Positions 44,893 through 54,137 of a stretch of DNA of 64,000 bases are shown piece by piece. The notes under the pieces were generated by a model that was not told the DNA's origin, did no database searches, and saw only the letters and a program-made list of their open reading frames with translations. This DNA is from an uncultured Chloroflexales bacterium (GTDB taxonomy: Bacteria > Chloroflexota > Chloroflexia > Chloroflexales > Chloroflexaceae), in the NCBI GenBank assembly GCA_937902315.1, contig CALGUG010000018.1:1-64000 (forward strand), in the 5' to 3' direction. Numbering within the stretch: the stretch's first letter is position 1; each line of letters opens with the position of its first letter. The translations under genes and the position numbers were made by a program.

Positions 44893-45792
44893 ATGGAAAT
44901 CCAAAACCTTACTCCCAACGATTTACCGGCCCTAGCATCTTTATGTCAACTAACTTTGCCGTACGATAGCTGGTCTGTAGACCTGCTCGAATATCAATTG
45001 TTGGAGCAGCCCAACGCCAATCCGGCCCATCAACTGCTGGCTTGGCAAGGCTCACAACTGGTCGGCGCCATGCTAGGCGGCACACGCGACACCGAGGAGG
45101 GAACCCAAGGCTGGGTGCGACTGTTCGCAACTCACCCGCGCCAACAGCGGCGGGGTGTTGCTAGCAGGCTTTTACAAGAGTTTGAACGACGCATGCAAGC
45201 CGATGGTATCAACAAGATCGCGATCGCCAATAGCGTGCCCTGCTACTTCTGGCCCGGTTTGGATGTACGCTATACTGCGGCTTTTTGCTTTTTGCAGCGC
45301 CACGGCTACCAACGCAGCGGCGACGGCATCAATATGTATGTTGACCTGAACAGCCAATCGTGGGATACCTCCGACGAAGAGGCCTTTTTATCTTTGGAAG
45401 GCTTCAAGATACGGCGTCTGCAGCCAAACGATCGAATCGCCTTTAGCGATTGGCTCTTGCGCACTTGGGGCCCGGCCTGGCAAGCTGAGGGCTTGCTGAC
45501 GCTCAAGCGCGACCCGATCACCTGCTTTGTGGCCGAATACAACGGGCGGATCTGCGCCTTTGCGGCCTATGGGGTCACATCGTTCCCCTATAGCTTCGGC
45601 CCAACCGGCACAGAAGAGGCGTTGCGCGGCAAAGGTTTGGGGCGCGTGCTCTTCTACCGCTGTATGCAAGATCTCAAAGAGCATGGGCACAACTTCGCCG
45701 AAGTTTCGTGGGTTGGCCCGATCACGTTTTATGCAAAAGTCGCCAATGCGACTATTCATCGTGTCTTTTGGTATTTAGAAAAGTCTCTATAA
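44893..45792 (+). CDS. Tandem-domain GNAT acetyltransferase
   Basis: This 299-residue protein starts at the ATG at 44893 behind GAGGAAG. It holds two GNAT folds: the first (about 1-155) with the acetyl-CoA loop RQQRRGVASRLL, the second (about 170-299) with LRGKGLGRVLF. Both loops are intact, so both halves may bind acetyl-CoA; often only one is catalytic. The substrate is unknown. It is 3 bp upstream of a GT4 gene, so the two are surely cotranscribed, and acetylation of a glycan or sugar precursor is a reasonable inference. Confidence 0.82.
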   Translation: MEIQNLTPNDLPALASLCQLTLPYDSWSVDLLEYQLLEQPNANPAHQLLAWQGSQLVGAMLGGTRDTEEGTQGWVRLFATHPRQQRRGVASRLLQEFERRMQADGINKIAIANSVPCYFWPGLDVRYTAAFCFLQRHGYQRSGDGINMYVDLNSQSWDTSDEEAFLSLEGFKIRRLQPNDRIAFSDWLLRTWGPAWQAEGLLTLKRDPITCFVAEYNGRICAFAAYGVTSFPYSFGPTGTEEALRGKGLGRVLFYRCMQDLKEHGHNFAEVSWVGPITFYAKVANATIHRVFWYLEKSL

Positions 45793-45795
45793 CGC

Positions 45796-46890
45796 ATGAC
45801 TAAAGTTGTAATCGTTTCAAAAGCCTTAATCGCAGGAGCAGCCCAACGCAAACTAGAAGAGTTGGCGCGCCATAAAGATATCGAATTGGTGGCGGTCGTT
45901 CCGCCCGGTTGGCATGAACCCAAGGTCGGCTGGCAAATGCTCGAACGGCGCTTTACCACAGGTTATCGCTTAGAAGTGTTGCCAATGGCCTTTAACGGCC
46001 GCCACCATTTTCATTTTTACCCTGGTTTAGAAAAGCTGATTCAGCGCGAGCGCCCCGATGTGTTGCATATGGATGAGGAATCGTTTAATCCGGCGACCTT
46101 TCAAGGCATTCGGGCCGGGCAGGCGGTGGGAGCGCGCTGCTTTTTCTATAACTATGCCAATATCGAACGTTTCTATCCGCCGCCCTTCTCGTGGTTTGAA
46201 CGATACAACTTTCGCCATGCCCACGCGATCGTGTGCAATGCCGACGCGGCGAACATTATTCGCAAACACGGTTATCGTGGGCCGATCACAACCTTGCCGC
46301 AAGTTGGGGTCGACCCGGAGCTGTTTGCACCAGCGCCAATTCGTCCGCCCGAGCGGCCCTTTACAGTCGGCTATGTTGGGCGGCTGATAGCGGCCAAAGG
46401 CTTACTCGATCTGCTCGAAGCCTGCGCGCCTCTGCCCTATGTGCATCTTTTATTGGTCGGCAACGGCGAGCTGCGCGAACAGATCGCAGAGCGAGCGCGC
46501 GCGCTTGGCATGGCCGATCGGCTCGAGATTCGCTCGGCTGTCGCCAGCACCGATGTGCCCAACGCCATGCACGATATGGATGTGTTGGTGCTGCCCTCGC
46601 GCACAACTAGCACTTGGAAGGAGCAGTTCGGGCGTGTACTGATCGAAGCTATGAGTTGCGCCATCGCTGTGATCGGCTCGTCGTCGGGCGAGATCCCGAA
46701 TGTGATTGGGGATGGTGGCTTAGTTTTCCCCGAGGGAGATATCAAGGCGCTGCGCAATCTGATCGAACGGCTTTATGATCAGCCCAAACTGCGTGCCAAA
46801 CTCGCCAGCCAAGGGCGCAAACGAGTGTTAAAGCACTATACCCAAACTGCAGTGGCCCAAGCCTATGCAGAGCTGTATCGCTCTGGCTAA
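45796..46890 (+). CDS. Glycosyltransferase family 4
   Basis: This 364-residue GT-B protein has the N-terminal VVIVSKALIAGAAQRKLEEL, with VVPPGWHEPKVGW. The C-terminal domain has VGYVGRLIAAKGLLDLLEA, LLLVGNGELREQI and EQFGRVLIEAM, the EX7E motif (Glu about 276 and 284). It is a retaining enzyme of membrane-associated glycan synthesis. It is the second gene of the GNAT-GT4 pair. Its donor sugar and acceptor cannot be named. Confidence 0.88.
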   Translation: MTKVVIVSKALIAGAAQRKLEELARHKDIELVAVVPPGWHEPKVGWQMLERRFTTGYRLEVLPMAFNGRHHFHFYPGLEKLIQRERPDVLHMDEESFNPATFQGIRAGQAVGARCFFYNYANIERFYPPPFSWFERYNFRHAHAIVCNADAANIIRKHGYRGPITTLPQVGVDPELFAPAPIRPPERPFTVGYVGRLIAAKGLLDLLEACAPLPYVHLLLVGNGELREQIAERARALGMADRLEIRSAVASTDVPNAMHDMDVLVLPSRTTSTWKEQFGRVLIEAMSCAIAVIGSSSGEIPNVIGDGGLVFPEGDIKALRNLIERLYDQPKLRAKLASQGRKRVLKHYTQTAVAQAYAELYRSG

Positions 46891-46931
46891 TAGCTTTGCA
46901 CGGTTTGTAGCGGAACTTGACTATGTTTGTT

Positions 46932-46967
46932 ATTTGGAATTTCGTGCCGTTGCGCGAAATTCCAAAT
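46932..46967 (+). terminator. Hairpin terminator after the GT4 gene
   Basis: A 13-bp perfect stem ATTTGGAATTTCG / CGAAATTCCAAAT is followed by AGCTTTTCC. It shares the ATTTCG...CGAAAT tip with 51407-51448 and 62592-62626. Confidence 0.65.
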
Positions 46968-46968
46968 A

Positions 46969-47097
46969 GCTTTTCCCCTAGTTGCTCGTACTCTGCAGAA
47001 CTTCTCTTTTTTGATGCTTGCCCCGTTTTTCGCCGTCCATCGTGTGCTCGTCGAAAGAGCAGATCTGAAATTCAAAAAGTGCAAACGGATTTGGTAT
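46969..47097 (+). repeat. B-type TIR element, right end intact
   Basis: The right end GCAAACGGATTTGGTAT is at 47081-47097. The interior is divergent and no clear left terminus is visible. Confidence 0.55.
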
Positions 47098-47306
47098 CAT
47101 ATTAACGCCTAGACCGCCTCACTGATCTAGCTGATCTGCAGCACTGCTTCCCTTACCAACCTACGTACAAGCGCCCCGATCAGCGACTTCTATACTTTTT
47201 ATGGGATAGAAGCTTAAAATCAACCCTAGGAGCGATCCAAGGCGATCACAGATCTGTTACCATAGCTCAATAGCCCAAACCGTTCAGCCAGCATCAGGAG
47301 TATCTT

Positions 47307-47939
47307 GTGAGATCAGGAAAAATCTTCCTTCTGCTGATAGGATTCATCTTTCTTATTGCAGGTCTGATCGTCGGTCTCGGAGTTCCCTGGTTTATCAGCC
47401 AAGATTCAGCGCGCGTCTTAGCTCTGCCTGTTTCGGATCTGGCTAGCCTCAGCCAACAAGAGCCAGGCAGCGAAGTGGTGATCGAAGCGCGTATCAGCCC
47501 TGAGAGCAAGAAACAGTTCGACGATTACGTCGCTTATCGTCAAGAGCGTCAAGAGCGCGTACGACGAGACGGCAGATACCGCACCGAATGGCGCACGGAG
47601 TTAACAGTAACCCCGCCGCTCAAAGTCGAGCTTGAAAACGAAACTATTCAGATCAGAAACGATACCTATAACTTTGGAGAGCTGCAAAACCAGCGCGAGG
47701 TACGCATCAACAATGAACTACACCGCATCAGCGGTATCCGCCACAACGACTCGGTGGTTGTGATCGGCAAACTACGCTCGAACAACGACGGAATCGTGAT
47801 CGATGCTGATGTGGTAAGCGTTGGCACGAAATCCGACTATCTCGACAGCCAAAACGAAGCCTGGTGGATTATGGTGATCTTAGGTTGGCTCTTTATTATA
47901 GTCGGCTCGCTCTTGATCTGGCTTGGTTTCCGGCGTTAA
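47307..47939 (+). CDS. Small membrane protein of unknown function
   Basis: This 210-residue protein starts at GTG behind AGGAG. It has TM helices at about 5-30 and 185-207 with both ends basic, and a predicted extracytoplasmic or cytoplasmic beta-rich middle (about 50-170) containing charged stretches (YRQERQERVRRDGRY) and ISGIRHNDSVVVIGKL, reminiscent of an OB-like or GIDE-type fold. No catalytic motif. Not recognised further. It has its own terminator. Confidence 0.65.
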   Translation: MRSGKIFLLLIGFIFLIAGLIVGLGVPWFISQDSARVLALPVSDLASLSQQEPGSEVVIEARISPESKKQFDDYVAYRQERQERVRRDGRYRTEWRTELTVTPPLKVELENETIQIRNDTYNFGELQNQREVRINNELHRISGIRHNDSVVVIGKLRSNNDGIVIDADVVSVGTKSDYLDSQNEAWWIMVILGWLFIIVGSLLIWLGFRR

Positions 47940-47961
47940 GGTTCATTAGACATATTTTTTG

Positions 47962-48005
47962 AAGAGGTCTTTGGGATTTATCCACTCCCGAGACCTCTTT
48001 TTTTG
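47962..48005 (+). terminator. Intrinsic terminator after the small membrane protein gene
   Basis: The stem AAGAGGTCT / AGACCTCTT is followed by six T residues. An inner GGG/CCC pair extends it. Confidence 0.88.
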
Positions 48006-48120
48006 TCTGCTTTACGAAAACTAGGCCACTTTTCAAAAAATTGACAGGATGCCAACTATGGCATATACATAGACACTACAAAAACTCGTTTCTATAATTC
48101 AGCCCTAAAAGGATACAACG

Positions 48121-48987
48121 ATGTTTAGCGCATTGAGTCCGGGCAATGTTGGCATTCAAGCCAAGTCATTGGATGCTGCGATTCTCGCAGCTCAACAGGG
48201 AGGTTTTGCAGGCCTGGAACTGTCGATTCAGCAAGTCGCTGATCTGATCGATCAGCAGGGTGTCGAGGCAGTGACAGGTGCGTTGAGCGCAGCAGGGCTA
48301 CGAGTTGCTGGCTGGGGCCTGCCGATCGACTGGCGCAACAGCGAGGCGGCTTGGCATGAAGGCTTGGCAGCGCTGCCACGTCTTGCGAAAGCGGCCCAAG
48401 CGGTCGGCGCTACACGAGTATGCACTTGGATTATGCCCTGTTCTAATGAACGCGACTACGCTGAAAACCGCGCCTTCCATATCGAACGGCTCAAACCGGT
48501 GGCCCAGATCTTGGCCGAACACGGTCAGAACTTCGGACTCGAATTTGTGGGGCCGAAAACGCTACGCGACACCCAGCGCTATCCCTTCATCTACACTATG
48601 GAGGGCATGTTGGCGATGGGCGAAGAGATCGGGCCGAACGTCGGCTTGCTGCTGGACTGCTTCCACTGGTTCACCTCGCATGGCACAATCGCCGAACTCG
48701 AAGCGCTGCGTCCAGAACAAGTAGTGTATGTACACATCAACGATGCTCAGGCGGGCCTAAGCGCAGACGAACAGATCGATAACCGTCGCGCGCTGCCGGG
48801 CGAAACAGGCGTGATCGATATCAACGGCTTTCTAAAGGCACTCGACAAAATCGGCTATGACGGTCCGATCGTCTGCGAGCCATTTAAAAAAGAGCTGAGC
48901 GAACTTGCCAGCGACGCCGAGCGCAGCAAAGTCGTTGGTGATGCGATCCGCAAGGTGCTGGCTCAGGCAGGAATTAGAGAAGCATAA
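48121..48987 (+). CDS. Sugar phosphate isomerase/epimerase-type TIM barrel
   Basis: This 288-residue protein of the AP endonuclease 2/xylose isomerase-like family has GGFAGLELSIQQV (first metal-side strand), LEFVGPKTLRD, LLLDCFHW and VVYVHINDA, the strands that usually bring Glu, Asp and His to a divalent metal, and IVCEPF near the end. These enzymes isomerise or epimerise sugars or inositols. The substrate is unknown. The start has AAAGGATACAACG upstream. A second, distinct member is at 51701-52525. Confidence 0.82.
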   Translation: MFSALSPGNVGIQAKSLDAAILAAQQGGFAGLELSIQQVADLIDQQGVEAVTGALSAAGLRVAGWGLPIDWRNSEAAWHEGLAALPRLAKAAQAVGATRVCTWIMPCSNERDYAENRAFHIERLKPVAQILAEHGQNFGLEFVGPKTLRDTQRYPFIYTMEGMLAMGEEIGPNVGLLLDCFHWFTSHGTIAELEALRPEQVVYVHINDAQAGLSADEQIDNRRALPGETGVIDINGFLKALDKIGYDGPIVCEPFKKELSELASDAERSKVVGDAIRKVLAQAGIREA

Positions 48988-49671
48988 TCACAGGGAAGAT
49001 CGGGGCGGCTATACAACTAGATAGCCGCTCCTCTCAAACTTGTTCTAAGGCTTGCGCTTAGAACTGCTAGATCTTGTACAACACGATAGGCTCTTTGAAA
49101 ACTGATAAGCTTTGGGCCGCAACGATTGCTGACGACCTACGTTCTCGTTCGTACACAGCTTCAGTGTCTGCTCATATTCAACCATACGTAACGCGGTACA
49201 AGCTCTTCTAACCTCCTACCTACCTCCTCCGAAGATTGGCCGCCCATTAGCAGCTTGGTTTTGCTCCTCTCCAGCTTCTCACAAGCCCAGCAAAGCATAC
49301 TGTGCGAACGTACTACAAACGATAAGAGATTATTTTCACAGACAATCGTTACAGGCAGAGGCACGAAACCAAGCCTTTTCAGCTTTGCAAGAATCAGCTA
49401 GATACAGACCTATCCGAGCAATCTGGCAGGCCTGTGCGAGTTAGCACACTTTAAGACGCAATCTGTTGAACAAGCAACGCAAGATCGCCTGACAGGGTTC
49501 GATGTACGCTCATGCGAATCGATTCGCATCGCTTTATAAATAAGCCGTTTAGCGAGTTTCAGACGCTGTTTGAGATCTTTAGGCAATGTTTACCAATAAA
49601 AAGAAACAGGTTACCTGAACAATCTATAGTTACATATCTAAACCGCTTACACCATTCTAGACCGTACGTAG
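48988..49671. other. Noncoding stretch before the MarR remnant
   Basis: This is about 680 bp. A hairpin GCGGCTAT / ATAGCCGC (49005-49028) probably ends the isomerase transcript. The rest shows no gene, no dispersed repeat and no RNA that I recognise. CGAATCGATTCG (49516-49527) is a perfect palindrome of unknown meaning. Confidence 0.4.
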
Positions 49672-50088
49672 ACCCTACCACTCCTCAATCGCATTGTCGC
49701 AACCGAAGTAGGCAACGAAGCCGGTGAAACGATGACCATTGCCCAATGTCGGGTGCTGGCCCTTTTGATAGAGGCCTTAGACCTTGAGCGAGCTTGCCAA
49801 AGAGTGCCAATGCGGTTTGCTAAGTCTGGGCGAACTGCTAACCCGTTTATACACGGTTCGTTTTCACGTGTTTCCCAGCAACTGCAACTGGCATCTAAAC
49901 CAACGCTAACTCGGCTAGGTAAAGCGTACCCTTAACACATTGAAGAGCAACTCTTGAAGCGGTTACAAGCAGCTATGGAAGAACTCAGCCCTGAAGAACG
50001 TACAGCGATTCAAATTGCGTTAGCCGCACTGCATCGCGTATTAATCCAAGAGGAAGATTATGGGGACTCTGAACGTTCGCCAACCTAA
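49672..50088 (+). pseudogene. Decayed MarR-family regulator, overlapping the MFS start
   Basis: Frame 1 gives LLNRIVATEVGNEAG, then MTIAQCRVLALLIE, the typical MarR alpha-2 lead-in. The expected next motif TLSELAKECQ appears in another frame at about 49779. The recognition-helix remnant LASKPTLTRL returns to frame 1 at about 49888. A TAA stop is at 49933, and the C-terminal dimer helix (LLKRLQAAMEELSPEER, then IALAALHRVLIQEE) runs to 50088. So at least two frame changes, one stop and a missing DRR wing are visible. It ended 29 bp inside the MFS gene, as in intact MarR-MFS pairs. The regulator of the exporter is therefore probably lost. Confidence 0.72.
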
Positions 50089-51388
50089 CGAAAAGATTAT
50101 CGCAAACGAAGCAGCTTTGTTACCACAGCGCACCGGATGGTTCGCCAAACTCAAACACGGCTTTCGGGCGCTTGAAATACGAAATTACCGCATATTTTGG
50201 ACTGGTCATCTCATCTCGCAAACGGGTAGTTGGATGCAGCGCACCGCCCAAGACTGGCTGGTATTGCAACTGACCCATTCGCCCTTCGCGGTAGGAGTCG
50301 TCACCGCTCTGCAATTCCTCCCGGTTCTGCTCTTATCGCTGATCGGCGGGGTATTGACAGACCGCTTTTCCAAACATCGCCTTGTGATCGTCACCCAAGT
50401 GGCGGCCCTGCTTCAAGCGCTGATCTTCACCATCTTGGTCTACACAGGCCTGATTCAGCTCTGGCAGGTCTATCTACTGGCGCTGCTGCAAGGTATCATC
50501 ACGGCGATTGATAATCCGGTGCGCCAAACCTTTGTGATCGAACTGGTGGGACGCGAGCGCCTTGTGAACGCCGTTGCGCTCAACTCGATGCTCTTTAACG
50601 GCTCGCGTATTGTCGGGCCTGCATTAGCCGGGTTGATGATCGCACGAGCTAGCAGCGAACTAAGCGGAATCGGTTTGGTCTTGTTGGTGAACACCATCTC
50701 GTTTGTCGCCGTACTATACGGTTTATTCCGCATCGATCGCTCGCAACTGAATGTCTCACAACCAGCACCAGCGGGCAAGATCGGCTCGCACCTGCTTGAA
50801 GGCTTGCGGTACGTTTGGAAGACCCCCTCGGTCATGCTGATTATGATCGTAGTGGCTGCGATCGGCACCTTCGGCTATAACTTCAGCGTGGTGCTGCCGC
50901 TGCTCTCCGGCTTCGTGCTCCACACCGACGCCCAAGGCTTCGGCAATCTCTCGGCCTTTTTGGGCTTTGGTTCTGTTGTAGGCGCTTTGGGTGTGGCCTA
51001 TATGCGCAAGGTCACGATCTGGCGTTTGATCATCGGCTCGACTGTATTTAGTATTTTGTTCGCCGCTGTGGCGGTCTCTTCAAACTACGCGCTTTCGAGC
51101 GGCCTCTTAGTCGCGCTCGGCTTCGCTGGCATTCTCTTTTCGACCAGCGCCAACACCTTGTTGCAACTCATTGTGCCCGACGAGCTGCGCGGACGAGTGA
51201 TGAGCATCTACATGCTGCTGTTTGCGGGGAGCACGCCGATCGGCGGCCTGTTGACCGGCGCGCTGTCCGACCGAATCGGCGTTTCTGAAGCATTGCTGGT
51301 ATGCGCAGCGCTCTGTTTGTTAGGCGTCGGAATCGCAATGCTCTACAAACGCAACAACTCGGCCCCAAACACCACCAACCCTGTCTAA
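50060..51388 (+). CDS. MFS exporter (EntS/MFS_3-like)
   Basis: This 442-residue protein has a 45-residue cytoplasmic lead and 12 TM segments. Signatures are ALEIRNYRIFWTGHLISQTG at the start of TM1, the loop GVLTDRFSKHRLVI, and PVRQTFVIELVGRERLVNA. It is a proton-driven exporter of small molecules of unknown identity. AAGAGGAAGATT precedes the ATG. It was once preceded by a MarR repressor gene, now broken, so expression may be constitutive; that is inference. Confidence 0.88.
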   Translation: MGTLNVRQPNEKIIANEAALLPQRTGWFAKLKHGFRALEIRNYRIFWTGHLISQTGSWMQRTAQDWLVLQLTHSPFAVGVVTALQFLPVLLLSLIGGVLTDRFSKHRLVIVTQVAALLQALIFTILVYTGLIQLWQVYLLALLQGIITAIDNPVRQTFVIELVGRERLVNAVALNSMLFNGSRIVGPALAGLMIARASSELSGIGLVLLVNTISFVAVLYGLFRIDRSQLNVSQPAPAGKIGSHLLEGLRYVWKTPSVMLIMIVVAAIGTFGYNFSVVLPLLSGFVLHTDAQGFGNLSAFLGFGSVVGALGVAYMRKVTIWRLIIGSTVFSILFAAVAVSSNYALSSGLLVALGFAGILFSTSANTLLQLIVPDELRGRVMSIYMLLFAGSTPIGGLLTGALSDRIGVSEALLVCAALCLLGVGIAMLYKRNNSAPNTTNPV

Positions 51389-51406
51389 GCTGGTTCTTAG
51401 CCTTTT

Positions 51407-51448
51407 GTTATGTGAGATTTCGCGTGAGCGTATGAAATCTCACATAAC
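51407..51448 (+). terminator. Hairpin terminator after the MFS gene
   Basis: A perfect 15-bp stem GTTATGTGAGATTTC / GAAATCTCACATAAC. Only GTTCG follows, so it has no U-tract. Confidence 0.7.
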
Positions 51449-51554
51449 GTTCGCCCCGATCTTTCTCACGCGTTGCGAGCGTGCAAGGTTGAAAGAGGAA
51501 GTGTACAAGCATTGAGACGCCGATGCAGCGGCGAGCGACCCTTCTTTGGGGAAG

Positions 51555-51625
51555 GCGACTTGGTAGCCGTAGGCGGACGCGCTAAGGAACGAATGGAAGG
51601 AAGAGAACTCTTCCGCCAAAGCAAT
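51555..51625 (-). repeat. A-type TIR element core, inverted
   Basis: It contains GGTAGCCGTAGGCGGACGCG, CGAATGGAAGG and CTCTTCCGCC. Confidence 0.75.
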
Positions 51626-51647
51626 ACGCGCTTGCTCGCACAAGGTC

Positions 51648-51683
51648 GAGAGAGATTCCGCATAAACAAGCGAAATCTCTCTC
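51648..51683 (-). terminator. Hairpin terminator of the second TIM-barrel gene
   Basis: A 10-bp stem GAGAGAGATT / AATCTCTCTC, extended by GCG/CGC near the loop, 18 bp past the stop. Confidence 0.7.
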
Positions 51684-51700
51684 AGCTCTTTCGCGCCGGC

Positions 51701-52525
51701 TTAGACCGTGTAGGTGCTGCGGATCGTTTCGAGGCCGCGCTTGGCTACATCGAGGGCGCTTTCCGAACCGAAATCGCTGATGAAGAGTTCCAACGAGAGG
51801 AAACCGTCGTAGCCGATGCTGTGCAAGAGGCGTGCGATCTGCTGCGAAGGAGCGATGCCTTGGCCCGGGAAGACGCGGTCGCTGTCGGCGATGGTGGCGC
51901 GGGCAGGCTCGGCCGGATAGTCGTTGACATGCACAACCCCAATCGTGCTGCCGCGCATCAACGAAATGGCTTCGACTTTGCTGCCGCCCGTGTACATATG
52001 GAAGGGATCGAGCAGCAGTTTGACATCTTCTAGGCCGCTCTGGGCCGCTACAAAGAGCGCTTCGCCCAGCGACGACAATTTAGGCGCCCGTCCCCAAAAC
52101 TCCAAATAGGGCCTAATGCCGATCGCTTGAGCGCGCTGGCTCAAAAGCGCAAAAGCCTCGGCCATCTCTTGCAACGAAACCGCCGCCACATCGCCAAAGG
52201 GCGGCGCAGCCACGCCCTGGCAGCCTAGCTCCTGCAAGATCTTCATCTCGCGCTCGGCCTGAAGCAAGGCTTGGGCGCGCTTTGCGGGGTCGGCGTCGGC
52301 CCAAGCGAAGAAGGCGATAGCGTTCACCAAGGTGAGGCCGCTCTGCTCAATGCGCTCACGAAGGGCTTGAGTAGTGCCCCCCGCAGCCAAATAGGCCTCG
52401 ATATCTTTAACCCACAACTCGATCCCAGCGTAGCCCGCCTGAGCCGCTACTTCAACCTGTTGCAGCACATCTAACTGAAACGGAAAGAGCGTCGACGCAT
52501 TTAATGCCGTTTTAAAAGGGAACAT
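51701..52525 (-). CDS. Sugar phosphate isomerase/epimerase-type TIM barrel (IolE/Hyi-like)
   Basis: This 274-residue AP endonuclease 2-like barrel has AAQAGYAGIELWVKDI, PYLEFWGRAP, LLLDPFHMYTGG, VVHVNDYPAEPA and FPGQGIAPSQQI with LSLELF at the end. These supply the usual Glu, Asp and His metal ligands. The PFHMYTGG and HVNDYP segments resemble hydroxypyruvate isomerase/IolE-like enzymes. The exact reaction is unknown. It is not closely similar to the 48121 gene. It stands alone, minus strand. Confidence 0.84.
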   Translation of the reverse strand: MFPFKTALNASTLFPFQLDVLQQVEVAAQAGYAGIELWVKDIEAYLAAGGTTQALRERIEQSGLTLVNAIAFFAWADADPAKRAQALLQAEREMKILQELGCQGVAAPPFGDVAAVSLQEMAEAFALLSQRAQAIGIRPYLEFWGRAPKLSSLGEALFVAAQSGLEDVKLLLDPFHMYTGGSKVEAISLMRGSTIGVVHVNDYPAEPARATIADSDRVFPGQGIAPSQQIARLLHSIGYDGFLSLELFISDFGSESALDVAKRGLETIRSTYTV

Positions 52526-52601
52526 TGGCCTATCCTCGCTGCTCTGCGATCACGTATTCTGCCACAGCACGCCGGTCTCACGCACCGACGTGTTGGCTAT
52601 G

Positions 52602-52830
52602 ATACCAAATCTGCTCGATCACGTTGCGCTCGTTTTGAGCTTCGGCAGCGCGAATCTGCTCTTTGGCGAATATTTCTTTTTGGCGGCTAGGTCGCTAGCG
52701 CCCATACGGTCTCTAGCGCGTCCGCCTACGGCTACCAAGATCCCGCCCTCCAAGCGTAACGAAGCGCCTCGGCCGTTGTGAAGCCAAATCCAATCACTTT
52801 ATTTCTTTTTAGCCTTCGGCAGAGCGGAAC
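52602..52830 (+). repeat. Nested TIR elements (A-type core between two B-type pieces)
   Basis: ATACCAAATCTGCTCGATC (52602), GAGCTTCGGCAGCGCG, the A core CTCTAGCGCGTCCGCCTACG (52710), CAAGATCCCGCCC, then a second CCAAATCCAATCACTTTA (52784) and TTAGCCTTCGGCAGAGCGGA (52809). No gene lies in this 310-bp gap. Confidence 0.7.
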
Positions 52831-52837
52831 CCACCCA

Positions 52838-54091
52838 TCAACCGACGATCTCCTGCAAAAGGGCGGCGAGACGCTTTTCGAGAGCGCTAAAGGAGTAAAA
52901 GCGCTGAGCTAGAGCATAGTTATGCTCACACATCGCCGCCACCTGCACCGGATCAGCCAACAAGTTGCGTGTCGCCTCCACGGTATCGCTGGTGATAAAC
53001 TCGTCGAAAACGATCAGATCGAAGCCTTTGGGCTGAATATCGACCCGATAGATGTCATAGGCGCTCATCACCAAGGGGCGTCGATAGTAGATCGTTTCAA
53101 GGAAGGCGTTCCCGAAACCTTCGATCGACGAGGGATAGATCACTAAGTCGGCTTGTTGATAAGCATCGGCCAAGCTATAGATCCGACGGCCATCGGCTGT
53201 CTTGCCGCGCTGTTCCGCTATGATCTCGGCCCCAAACAGCACCCGCACCTTCAATAGCTCGGCGTAGCTGCGCAGATAGTCGAGGTAAGCCGTGCCCTCA
53301 TCGCCAGCTTGGTGCGAGATCAACAAGGTGGCTGGCCGTTCCAAGCGCGACAGCAACTCGATCGAGCGCTCGATTCGTTTGCGCGGAACGATGCGCGTCG
53401 GCTGAAGCAGCAAAAGCTCGCTCGGAGCGACGCCCAAATCGGCCCGCAAGTGGAAGCTATACTCGTCGGGCGGCGGCGGCGGGCTTTCAAAGGGCATCAC
53501 ATTGGGAATCAAGGTTGAGTTGACCGCCCGCCGCATAGCGAGCTGGCGCGCCGCTATCGAGTTGATCACCACATGATGAATGGATTTCAAAGCGGGCGGG
53601 AAGGCGGCGTTCAAGTAGTCGTCGGCGGCGCTCACCGCAAAGCGCGTGCGCTCCCAGCTAAAATCGTGGTGATGAGCGATGGTGGGAATGTTTGTCTCGG
53701 CGATCAGCTCCGCCAAAGCTAAGCCAAGCGGTATATGCATGGGAATAGACTGAGCGTTTTGGGTGATTAGCAAATCGACCTTATAACGATCGATAAACTC
53801 GTAGAGCCGCTGTTTCAGCAGCTCTTTTAGAGTTTGAACACGTTGCGAAGTATGGGATGAACGAATATAGTCGTTAAACAGATCGCGCGTAATCGCCAAA
53901 ACATCGGGGTAGTTAAAATGGGCTTGGGGCACCAGCATACTTCGCTCTGGTTCCCATTCGAGCTCGCCAGCAAAAAAGAAGCACTGGTGGCCCAAACGCT
54001 CCAAAACCTTGACCCACTTCACAACCTCTAACGAAACACCATCGGTTCCGGCCAGACGCGTTGAAACAAAACCGATTCGAACTGCGGTCAC
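52838..54091 (-). CDS. Glycosyltransferase family 4
   Basis: This 417-residue GT-B enzyme has an N-terminus RIGFVSTRLAGTDGVSLEVV, where GTDGV is the acceptor-side loop. HHHDFSWERTRF (about 140-151), LQPTRIVPRKRIERSIELL and EGFGNAFLE (about 340) mark the donor-side EX7E site. The HDFxWERxRF block is reminiscent of GT4 enzymes that build glucosylglycerate-type compatible solutes, but that assignment is weak. It is 46 bp downstream of the mutarotase gene in one operon. Confidence 0.82.
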   Translation of the reverse strand: MTAVRIGFVSTRLAGTDGVSLEVVKWVKVLERLGHQCFFFAGELEWEPERSMLVPQAHFNYPDVLAITRDLFNDYIRSSHTSQRVQTLKELLKQRLYEFIDRYKVDLLITQNAQSIPMHIPLGLALAELIAETNIPTIAHHHDFSWERTRFAVSAADDYLNAAFPPALKSIHHVVINSIAARQLAMRRAVNSTLIPNVMPFESPPPPPDEYSFHLRADLGVAPSELLLLQPTRIVPRKRIERSIELLSRLERPATLLISHQAGDEGTAYLDYLRSYAELLKVRVLFGAEIIAEQRGKTADGRRIYSLADAYQQADLVIYPSSIEGFGNAFLETIYYRRPLVMSAYDIYRVDIQPKGFDLIVFDEFITSDTVEATRNLLADPVQVAAMCEHNYALAQRFYSFSALEKRLAALLQEIVG

Positions 54092-54137
54092 TCAAGGCCT
54101 CCTTTACTGCGCTAAGCTGACTGCCACAAGCAGCGGC

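Noticed and set aside
49161..49935. Three short frames between the isomerase and the MFS gene as separate genes
   Set aside because: They have no ribosome sites or family resemblance, and the last coincides with fragments of the MarR pseudogene.
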